The notes beneath the pieces were generated by a model that saw only the letters and a list, made by a program, of their open reading frames with translations, ran no database searches and was not told where the DNA came from. From the NCBI GenBank assembly GCA_040954595.2, contig CM082597.2:2480001-2544000 (forward strand): a DNA stretch of 64,000 bases, read 5' to 3'. This DNA is from Balanoglossus misakiensis (lineage: Eukaryota; Hemichordata). Both the position numbers and the translations under genes were made by a program. Below, piece after piece: positions 50,601 to 62,600 of this stretch. The first letter of the stretch is position 1. Every line of letters starts with the position of its first letter.

Positions 50601-53600
50601 TTACCATTAATGGTGAAGATTTTAGAGGATAGGGAATATTTTTGAAGTATTTTATTGTGGAAAAAAATACGTGAAATTTGGCAGCTCTAGAGGCTTTAAT
50701 GCAACAACTGTATGTATCCACATACCGTCAATTCCGGCTTACGCCATGGACAGCTTCTCTCGCTGTAGTACTCGGGATTGTTCTCGAAAAGGGTTTTGCA
50801 AATGACATCAGCTTGTAGCGGGTACGTCAGCATAGTCTGCCAGTCACCAGGAATCGGTGCGTTATCAAAACATGTGATGTATGGTTTGCTGTGAGCAATC
50901 AGATTAGAGAATATTACCAACAGTTTAAAGGAAGGCCTGAAGACAATTATCAGAGTTTCGGTGTACAATTGTTTATTTTTTATTGCGGTTTTGCTACGTC
51001 AAATTTGAATCAACGTGGTTCTGATACTGGTTCCTCGTACGTCAGCAGAAATTGGTTGTATTGTCATTCTGTGTTCAGTTGTTTATTTTCATTGCCGTTT
51101 TGCTTTGTCAAATTTGAATCAACGTGGTTGTCTGATACTGGTTCCTCCTACGTCAGCAGAAAATGGTTGTATTGTCATTCACGTGAACTGGGGAGTTTCA
51201 GCTTGGAGGCCGTGAACGGTTTTAAAGCCTCCAGGCAGAACCTCGCAGTTCACACAAATCATCTTGTCCGAACCACAGCACCAGTGGCACTTAATCCAAA
51301 GACATACAATGCATGATCATAACATACTGTAAAACACTTTATTTTCGCGAGCAATAAATTTTCGCTAAATACGCGAGAGCCAAAATAGCGTGAAAATAAC
51401 AAGTCGGGTAAATTTTGTTTGAAGGAAACGATGCAGTGAATGAAATAAGAGAACGCGAAAATTAATACTCGCGACACAGTGGCCTCTCTCGATATCGCGA
51501 AAATTTTAACTCGCGAAAATAAAGTGTTTTACAGTAGTAGTTGTATGTTGAAACAAAGATTATGCAGAAAGGGTGGGGGCGGTATACTTAAGCATTACAA
51601 ATAATTATTGCCTAGGCTACAAGCGATATCGTATGGTGATACATGTTTCAATGCACTTGACACACACCAGCAAATACCAAGAGGAGGAAATTGTCCTAGA
51701 ACGCTTACTTCACGTAATCGAGAAGATCCTTCCTGTTGCATTCAGTGAAATACACCCTGTCAGCGTTTAACATTATCCCTTTCTTTGTTTTGGAAGCAGA
51801 GTCCAGGCCATGACAGTTGGGATCCAGTTGATCATAGTACATCCCAAGCCTACAAGAACAAAGCAATTGCTTGAGGGGTTTGTTTCGTATAATGTATTTT
51901 AACCAAGCGAAAAGACATCTACAGTATACCAGTGTTAAACACATTTATGAATACTTTACTACAAGCTATTGGTAATACTATTAATTTGTTTTAGCAGTAC
52001 TGATATCATAAACAGTCTTACCTAAGTTTTAAAATGTTAAACAGCTTAAATAGAAGTTGTCAGATCAGCCTCGATAGTTTATATAATTGTGACACTTGAA
52101 ATAAAACTCGCGGTACAGTACGAACTGTTTCATGTTTTTATTCAACACTAAATTGTTTGCTATTTATCACGCAAGAAGGTGGGCAGGGAAAACTTCAAGA
52201 CATGGGCTTTGTGTTTTCTGTTTTTTTTGAGGCTCAAAAAATCTTAGCATCAGTTTTCTCTCTTCTTCAAAGTATATGAACAAAACTATGATGATTGTAC
52301 TCACATCAGACCAATTTCGTGTGCAATAGTACCTCTTGCCCCCTCAAACGAGGAGAGTTTTACCACAGAGCATGGTTCAGTATTGCATGATTGGAAGTTG
52401 CTGAGTCCGGTGTCGTCTCTTGTGTCAACAACTGATGACCTAAATTTAATTAATAAGCATGTGAATTAATTGTTAGTGTTCAGAGTGGCCAAGGGGTGAG
52501 GCATGCACACACACATTACACCAGGACGGCTGAAACCAACTGACCTGGTTTCATTCACTTCACCCATTTATATAGCAACACACAGGTGTCCGGCCTTTAC
52601 CAGGTGTAACGGTATGACCATGCAAATACACTAGCATATGCAAATGCATACAGTGTACAATGCAAATTTTCACAGGTGTTACACAAATACAGGTCACTTC
52701 AACAATGTTCATGCAGAAAAATCCAACAGATAATATAGTAGCATATTTTACACAAATTCGCAATGTGTCATATCAAATTAGAATTTGGTAATGTATTTTT
52801 AATTTAATATATTAAATAGTTTTACATGGTTATAACTTGCACATTCCCTGCCAGTAATTATACCTACACACACACAAATACACACACTGTATACATACCC
52901 ACTTAGAAGAATAGCAGCATCGTAATGGTCTGGGTTTTGATCATTATCATCCCAGAATTTCGGTTCCCATTTGGTTTTGTACGCCATGTAAATATCACTG
53001 ATGTCAGCCCACCTCTGAACTTTGTATGCATCCTGTCAATCAATTGCAAAAACCCAGGTTTCACTGATTCAACTTTTACTGAGAAAATTCACTTTATTAT
53101 AAGTTTGCAAAATTTATCATTCACAAAAATACTGCTAACAAGACGATTGAAGTAGTTATAACTGCTATTACAAGACATATCTTACCTCTAAAATCGGTTC
53201 CTCAAGGATTTGTACATTGATCACGTGCAGAATAACATGAATACCATACTGATAGAGAGACTCGTGAAGGTAAATTGCTTGCACCTGGAACCAGCATCAC
53301 AGAGAAGAAAATGTTTAGTAACTGGGGTGACTTTTGGTTGACAAATGTCACTTTCAAACAATTTCACCTTTCTGAAACTCAATATGATTAGTGAGAAAAA
53401 ATTATATTCTTCCAGTGCAGTGTGAATGTGGTCTTTTAGACAAATGGTACAATCAGGACTTTTAATCAAACGGAATACAATCATCGAACAATTAGAGTAG
53501 TTTTTCTCACATTGTTGATCAATGTTACAGCAAGCATAGCAGCATCATCGCCATATTCCTTGTATACATCATAATTCACTGTCAACATCAATTCCACATG

Positions 53601-56600
53601 TATTTCACGTCTTCTGTCTGTTTCTGGCTTCCTTCGTTTGCGCAGGCGTCGCTGTCTTCTCGCTTTGGTGAACCTCTGGTTCATTCTAGCGTGAGTATGT
53701 CTGGTCGGCCTGAGAGCTTTTGGCGGTCCTGCTTCTTGGACATCTGATAAGAAAGGAAGATTACCAAAAGTGCTGATTTAACGTTGGGGAAAAGGAATAC
53801 CGGAGCATACAGAAAATAGTCTTTTATTTGAATTAAAACTGGCATGTCAGTTTCTTCTAATATGGATTGTTTGTCTATAAACTTCTCACAAAGTTAAAGC
53901 AAATCTGTCTTAAAATGATGGTACAGAAACCAACATGTGTCAGTACTTTGTTATGATTAGTTGAGACCTCTTTGCCATAATAGAACTTGCAACGACCAAA
54001 CCTCACCTTCTACACGGAATATGTCGATCAAAAGTGGATGATCTTCTTCTGGATTCTCAACCAACATGTACGTCCCCCTAAATTCCCTCGAATTACTCTC
54101 CACTGGGAGTACATTATACCGCATATCATCAAAGAATAATGATCCTCCCTAGTAAGAGAGAGAGAGATAAAATCATAAAATTATGTTTAAGTTTTGTTCA
54201 GCACATTCAAATAGTGGACTGCCTTCGCTTATTTCCATATTTCATGTGCACTGTATAAGTAGACTTTTGTTATGTCCTTTCACCCAATTTTCTCTCTTTT
54301 CCCACTTGATGATTACATTATAAAATTATCACACATACCATGCTTCCACAAGGACTCACTGCTGCTCGGCCATGAGATTCTTTGACCTTGGCTATGCCAC
54401 ATCTTCTGGTGACCGGTCCCATGAAGTGGCAGTTTTTGGGCTTGATAAACTCAGAGGTGAAATTGTCCTCGCCCTTGAAATGCACTATTTTCGCACTTGG
54501 TACGATCAGCTCTGTAGGTAAAAAGGGTGATCATGATCTTCAATTTTCGCTATTTACGGAACTGGAAAAGGTTAAACCCTATTAACTTACATTTCATATT
54601 CTCTTCATATCACTTCCTGGGCAGTAATTCATGGGCATAAAAAACACAGTTTTGCTTGGAGAAACATACCTATATTCTCCGTCAGATTGAAGTAAAAATC
54701 ACAGCCAAATGCCTTCATGAGACAATCCTTCTGGATACCGGAGCCATAGGTCTCGCACTCGGGATAAACGTAGTCATACTTGTTCGCTGTGCATAAAAAA
54801 AACACATCAAAATCGGAAAATAAAACGTGTGTTACCGTACATAACTTGAGCAATACTGTTTAATATTGACTTCCAAATGTCAATGTTTGTTTTCAATTGT
54901 CTGACATTTAACAATTTACACCTCTTTTCACTTTTCATTTGCTCTCCCAGATAATATCCTACCATAACACAGAAACGTCATCTGCCTACCTTCTTTGCTT
55001 CGATAAATACCATAATAATATTTCCCAATTTCTCCAGCATTGTCGCCACTGTCCGCACTGCTGCCTCCTGTACCACTGGATTCGCTGTCCACGCTGTCAC
55101 CAACTGAAGGATCTGATTCTTCTGTGACACTCTGTTCCAGAAAGAAAAACAGTAAAGGGACATTCCCTGTAAATTTTGGCTTTATTTCCAATATTTTTTT
55201 CTTTGTAACAAGAAGCTGCAGTGTTCAATTGTTAAATAAATATTTTTTGTGCAGACTTCATACTCACACGTATTGATCTCTTCTTTGTAGTAGCCACTGA
55301 AATAAAGGCGATAAATAAATTAAGTTGATTTGAATCAGAAAATATGACCTTTCAGAATACAGCTGTTGCAAACTTTTTTCGTAATAAACTTTACACTGAT
55401 AATGAATATACTTCAATTAACAAATAATAAAAGAATCATATATACTTCAATATGATCATGCCTACCATCGCAAAACGTTCCTGTCCAACCAGTGTTGCAT
55501 GAGCATTCACATCCAATTGCGTGTTGTGTTACAACTCCGTTAACACACCAACTAGTTTGACTTACACATTCTGTGATAAATGTTCAAAAGAAAACGATGT
55601 TTCAATCTAAAACATGTAACAATATTTTATTCAAAATGACGTGTGTACTCGTACGTATATATCAGGCAACATTTCAGGAACACTCGTCTCTAGTCTCCTA
55701 TATATCTGCATTGTAATCATTGATTACCTTGGAGAGAAATACACAGAATGGCGTATGTTTATTTTATTAAAAATACAATTACAGTTTTCTTCTTGTGTTT
55801 AGCACACTGCACAAATATAGTCTTACCAAATTCACACAGACTCAGGCTATTTGCAAATCTACATGGTCTTGGTTGCCATTGGTATTCACGATCAGTCCTG
55901 TAGAAGATATAAATGACACTGTGAAAGGCTAAATATAAATGTTGAGTATTTAATGTTTCCTCGAACAGCAAAGAATAGAGACAATTTATCTGGAACATCA
56001 TTTGGTACAACGGACTATAATATGCATTAGTATATACACATATCAAAGGCTATTCTATAACTACGATATACACCAAAGTTGATAAACAAATCCTTCTTAC
56101 CTGACTGCTGCACAAGTATCATTAATCTCAACATCCCACAGCCAATTGAAATATTCTTGAGGTCCATAATCATTGACCCACACCATATCTTCCTTTTGCA
56201 ATCCAATGTATATCCTTGCGTTAGACGGGGTTTGGGTCTGAAGGAAGCTTTCGATAGCCGCCTGTGTGCCTTTGTTTGTTGAGGGCGCCAGTCTGCCATT
56301 CAGAGCCAAACACTCTCCTGGAGCATCTGAACCTTTGACTATGTTTGGATTGAGCCAGTACATGATGTCGCTGCGAACTGAGATCAAATAAAAAGCCATG
56401 TGTCACAACAGTTAAAAGGCTGTGACAGGCCTTATGTTCAAAAAGAATGCAAAACCTGTCTTTCTTGAAGAATAAACAGCATAAACATAGACACATTTAC
56501 TCTTGCCTGCTATTCCCTGTTGGACAATATCACCTTTTTCATTAAACCCTGGAAACACAAATTATCACGTATGAGACTTAGCAGCAAACAATGTTCACTC

Positions 56601-59600
56601 CCAACTCTGGAAAGTTGACAAACTGAGCTAATGTATATCTGACAGATTAAACGGCAACATTATAACTAAATCAAACAGGGTTTACCTTCACAGAACTCTC
56701 CTGTCCATCCAGTGTTACATGTGCAAACACACCCTTCAGTCGGATCTGTCTCGATTACTCCGTTAACACACCATGTAGCAGACGGACTGCAATCTATATA
56801 TGAAAATTAATATCGTAATTTTATTCTTAAATGATTTAAAAATAATTAACATTTTAAGACACAAGTATATATATCGGAAGAACAATTTTCCAGCTGTATG
56901 TTGCATTTCCAAAGGACTTTGAAAGAAAAAGTATCAAACTGTTTTATGAGCCTAGTGCGGCAAAGTGGCAATACTCACCAAACTCACACAGATGTTTTCT
57001 GCCAGTTGTGCCACAGTTTATCATCGACCACTCCCACTCAGCACCGGCCAAGCTAAACAGAGTTAGGATAATTCAAATATTAGTTTCCCAAATGCTTGGT
57101 ACATGCATTGTGACAATATTGGCGAGAAATGAGATACCGCAATTCGCGTTACTGCGAATATTCTTTTCAAAGGAACATCACATGTTCAATTGTTTTAACT
57201 TTATTGACAACACTAGGTTTCTTTCCTGTACACGACCACAATCTACTTTCTGTTGAGATTCATATAGCATTTATTTCATACCTTATGTAGGCGCATTCTT
57301 TCCCGATGTTTGTCGAATGACCGATGTTCGAATGCCAGTTTGTGTATCCACTTTGTTGCGTATCATTACCATACATCCAGACATTATTCACCTTGTGAAT
57401 ACCAAACATCACGTCTGTCGCTGACGTCGTCCCAAGGTGAGAGATAACATTCTGTTCCGCCTGCTGACTCAGTATTCGGGCTAGTCGTCCACCATTTTCG
57501 CTGCATGCAGCTACGGAATCGGTGTAGTCGATGGCGTCGGGTGACAGGCGATAGCGCACGGTGGGTTCAGGTGCAGGCTCTGTTGGTGAGGAACACATGG
57601 CATTAAATCAAGCAAATGAAGCCAGCAATACATGGCACCTTTCATTATCATTACATCAAGTCCATTCTGTGGAGTTTCAGAAAACATGAATTAACAGGTG
57701 GTGTTAAGCATGCAAGCAATTAATTCACTGCTTTGCAGAATACAAAACTTCATTAGAATACATACCTAGACAAAACTGTCCCTGCCAGCCAGTGTGACAT
57801 ACACAAGAACATGTACCAAGTTCGCTGTCAATGACTACGTCACCATTTGTACACCAGGAAGCGCCAGCAATACAATCTATTAACAAATCATTCCAAATTT
57901 TACAATTCAAAGATTTAAAAGTGAACATTAAGTTTTTGGGCATACCCACCCATGAAAACGATTATCTGACATTACAAAGTATTTTTATACCAATTAAAAT
58001 CAGCGAATGGCCTTGTTTGAGAACGTAAAATGTTCTGTAACAGAACTGTACAAAACCTTTACTCACCAAATTCACAAACATGTGCATTTCCCCAGTATTT
58101 GGCACAGTCCTCTGTCACCCACATGTAATTATCTGTTACTCTGCAGAAAAAAAACATCATTGTAAAAAAATCAATCTTTTGGCAATTAAGTGCATGTCCA
58201 CCACTAGTGCGTGAATGTTTTGCACAAAGTTTAGGGTTTTTATCTTCTCAAACATTCGCAATCCAATGGGTAATGAGAGATTACCTGATGAAAAAGTGGG
58301 ACAAGGCCAATAGGATACTGGTAATACACATAAGCAGGTAATTAGACAGTGTAACAATCAAAGTCTTCCTCATAATATGATTTAGTTTTGCATTTTCATT
58401 TATTACTATTGTTTGCTGTAATTTGTCTTCTTGCATCTCTTGGTTCCTTTCAATTCCTTGGCCAACATCAAACAGTAAAACTTACTCTAATGCTGAGCAG
58501 TCATATAGAGCAAGAGGTTCACCATCTGTCCAATTAGTGTACTGAGTTGGGATGTTGTTCTGGTAATATACCCAAGCTCCATCTACCCTAATGATACCGA
58601 TGATGACGTCTCCCGAAGCCGGATTGGCGCCCACTCCTTCAAGGTAGGCCTGGGCACGCGCTTGGGCGTTGGCACTGTCCACGTTCAGAAGTCTTCCTCC
58701 GTACATTTCGCAGTTTTCCTTGGCCTCATTCCAGGCGAAGATCGCCTGTGGCATCCAGAGAGCCTTGGCAGTTATTGGAACTGGAAGTGAACATTATTGA
58801 AAAGTTAAGTTGAAAAGTCTGGTATTGAAAAGTTAAGTTGAAAAGTCTGGTATTGAAAAGTTAAGTTGAAAAGTCTGGTATTGAAAAGTTAAGTTGAAAA
58901 GTCTGGTATTGAAAAGTTAAGTTGAAAAGTCTGGTGAACATTATTGAAAGTTCGGTGAACATTATTGAAAAGTTAAGTTAACATTATTGAAAAGTTCAGT
59001 AAACATTATTGAAAAGTACAGACATGTTAGTTCACATTCAGGGATATAAAAAAGAGGTCTATGTATCTTAAAGAGACATAAGCTGTAACTTTTGGCTGTA
59101 ATTCCAGTATTTTTGTTCTGTGTACCAAATGAAATTTCTTGTTCTACTCCAAACAATATGCTAAAAACCTTCTACAATTCCTGAACAGAAAACCATAAAT
59201 ACACCTACCATCACAAAACTCGCCTGTCCACGCATAGCTACAGTCACATCTGCATCCTGTGCTCAGCATCTGCACAGTACCATGTGCGCACCAAGAAGTA
59301 ATCGTTGTGCAATCTGTATTGTGATGAGAATCATAGAAGTATATGTTCGTAACATGTACATGCCAAGTTCATCAACTCTGAACAGCCAATACGGTGAATT
59401 ATACACTGGTTGACAATGTACAAAGTGGCAAAACACCCCCACATATCCATTCATGATACTTACCAAGTTCGCAAACACTCAATCTGTTTGCCCAAGAACA
59501 AGGTACAGCTTGCCAACCATACTCGCGGTCACTTCTGTTAAAGAAAATGTTGACACAGTGTTCTTGAAAATTTGTGCAACAATTTTTTTCACGTTTTTTC

Positions 59601-62600
59601 TGGCCCATGTGAAGTTCTCGAAAATTTATCACTCGCGAAAATTTCCCTATTAACAGTACTACCCAATAAAAATTGTATTACCTTAGAGTGCCACATTCGT
59701 CAGTTTCAGCTACAGCGAATTCCCACTTGAAGAAATCCTGGTCACCATCTTGGTTCACCCAGACGTCGTTCACCCTTTTCAAATCAAAGAAGAATTTCGT
59801 GTAGGCAGTGGTCTTCGTGTCAAGAAACTCGCCGATCATCTTATTGGTTCCTGGGTTTGGCGAGACGGCCAATCGACCGCCCCTGGCAAGACACCCATCG
59901 GCAGCGTCTGTCCCCGAGACTGGTGAGGGGTTCAACCAATATCGGACGTCGTTTCGAACTGGTAATGAGAAGAATCATTGGCAGAAATTTGAGTTAAACG
60001 CTCTAATTTTGAATTGTAGCAATGTCAACTTTACCTTCAACGGCACAAAGCAAACATTTACGTTCCCTAAATATCTTCTCATATGTATTTAACCATTTTC
60101 TTTTATACTGACTATTCAACTTTGTACAGGGAATCACTCACCTTCACAGAATTCTCCTGTCCATCCTTGCGAGCATGCGCATGCACAGCCATTGTCAATG
60201 TCCGCAACAACCTGGCCATTAATGCACCACAAGTCTGACGAGCAATCTGCGAAATGAAAAGTGAAACATTTGAGAAATTTTCATCGAGACGTGAAGTGGT
60301 GGTGAGCAACAAGAAGGTTCAACATATGTCATGAACAAAGTCAACAAAATCACACATTCATTGTAGAGTGTCTCCTCATGATTTCATTATATTAACGGCA
60401 GGAATTCAAACTCACCAAATTCACAGATGTATTTTCGACTGTTTGCAGTGCAGTCTATCATGTACCATTCGACGACACCATCTAACACACTGAAAAATAA
60501 AATAATTCATCTGTCAGTTTGAGCTTGGTGTACTAATTAACACAACCATTGAGTATCATTATTTGTTTTCATGATTGTTTCGGTCCTCTCGATTAAGTGC
60601 ATGTGCTCATTTTAACAGCAGATGTTGTATTTATGCCAATTACCTGACGTAGGTACACTCTTTTCCTTCAGGGTTGTTGGCAGCATTCTTGTTCCACAAA
60701 GTGAAACCTCCCTGTTGGTTGACATCATCTGCCATCCAGGCGCCATAGCTTTTGTAGAGACCAACCAAAATTTCACTTTCTGCGGTGGTGTTGATGAATG
60801 CCATGAGATTGTCAAACATTTCCGGAGACTGCATCCGTGCCAAGTCACCACCGAAGTATTCGCAGGTGTCCCACGCAGTGATGTAGTCGGCTGGTGTTGA
60901 TGAGAGTCGATAACGAACTGTTGCTGGCGTGTCAGGTTCTGGAAAAAGAATTTGATGGTTTGATAATAAGTAGAATAACTCCAATGACCTCGCAATAGAA
61001 CGGAGATTATATTTATGCTTCAGTCACGCATAAAACTCATCGGAGAAAATGTTTCGTACAAGTGTCATGTACTCACGTAGACAAAATGGTCCTTTCCAGC
61101 CTACTGCACAGGTACATGAGCAATACCCATTCTCCAGATCTATGGTGACTTGTCCACCATTTCTACACCAAGGAGAACCATTCAAGCAATCTGTGTAAAA
61201 TGTCACCAAAACATTTCAGACATTGCCTCAATTAAACACCAATTAATATAATATTTAAAAGTTACACAATGCTAACCAAAGGGCAAAGGGAAACAGGCTA
61301 CAATTTCTCTGTCTACTAATGCAATATATAAACTGAATATAGATACTTGCCAAATTCACAAATACTAAGCCTTCCGAGAGCTGCAGTGCATAAAAGAGGT
61401 TGGAAACCATAATCTTTGTCCTTCCTGTAATGTACAAAATAAAACAGATCAGAATAGACATTGAGAAATGACAAGTGTGATACAAGATGAGTTTTTGATA
61501 ATAAATACCAATATTTCTGTGAGAATACTTCTTTATCTATATTGTATATACAAGATAATTTATACACACACACACAAACATACAGACAGACATATATTTT
61601 TACCTGAGAACAGCACAGTCGTCGATAGCATCCACACTAAAAGCCCAATCAAAGTAGTCTTGTTGGCCATCACTGTTAACCCACAAATCATTTTCCTTTC
61701 TCAAGTCGAAATAAATACTATCATCTGGAACAGTCTGCGTTGAGATAAATGCACCAATACCCTGCTGTGTACCAAAATTTGGCACAACCGCAAGCCTACC
61801 ACCCATAGCAACGCATTCATCATTGGCTGTTAGCCCTGACACTGGTAGTAAGTTCACCCAATACATAAGATCAGTGTAAACTGCAATGTATAATATAAGA
61901 ACACAAATATTAACAAGGATTCTCCTGGTGGTGATATCTTGCTAGTTAATAGCGTACTTCATCGCATGATTTGACGTCAATTAGCAAAGACTACAATAGG
62001 TTTTATTCTGAAATTATTGTAAATGTTTATAGCCCTTAGGAATGGTACTATTTTTGCATTCTGTTGTGTACTTCTAAAAGATATATAAAGAAATAAACAT
62101 CTTGTTGTACCTTCACAGAATTCTCCACTCCAACCACTGTTGCAGCTACAGAAACAACCTTCTTCAGCATGTGCAGTTATCACGCCATTGTTACACCATG
62201 TGCCACCCGAACAATCTAATCATGGAAAAGACATAAACCAAGCCTGTTAAATATCAGTGACACTGTTTAAATTGTTTTCATTTATTTAAGCTGATAACAC
62301 CAGATGAACATCATAACAATATTTATTTTCTTAACCATCGTCAAGTAGGAATATTTTTTTAAACAGTTACAGGAAAGTAAAGTAGGTTTTAAACTTACCA
62401 AATTCACAGACATGCTTTCGACTGGCAATAGTACAGTCCGTCATGTACCATTCAACAACACCTTCTAACACACTGAGAAAAGAATTCAATTCTTACTGGT
62501 CTGATGTATGTCAGGCATATACATGGTTTACATTTGGAATAAGCAATTTAATGTCCACAGTTTCAATAGTAATATTGTTGTGGGTTGCCATTCCAAAAAC

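Noticed and set aside
50891-51316. 141-codon plus-strand ORF
   Set aside because: Produced by the 110-bp tandem duplication in an intron; repeated non-coding sequence, antisense to the real gene.
58797-59013. CRISPR-like array
   Set aside because: Units are contiguous without unique spacers and the genome is animal; it is a minisatellite.
60612-60995. 127-codon minus-strand ORF overlapping CTLD 4
   Set aside because: It is the wrong frame of the CTLD 4 exon; the correct frame has the four CTLD cysteines and joins its neighbours in phase.
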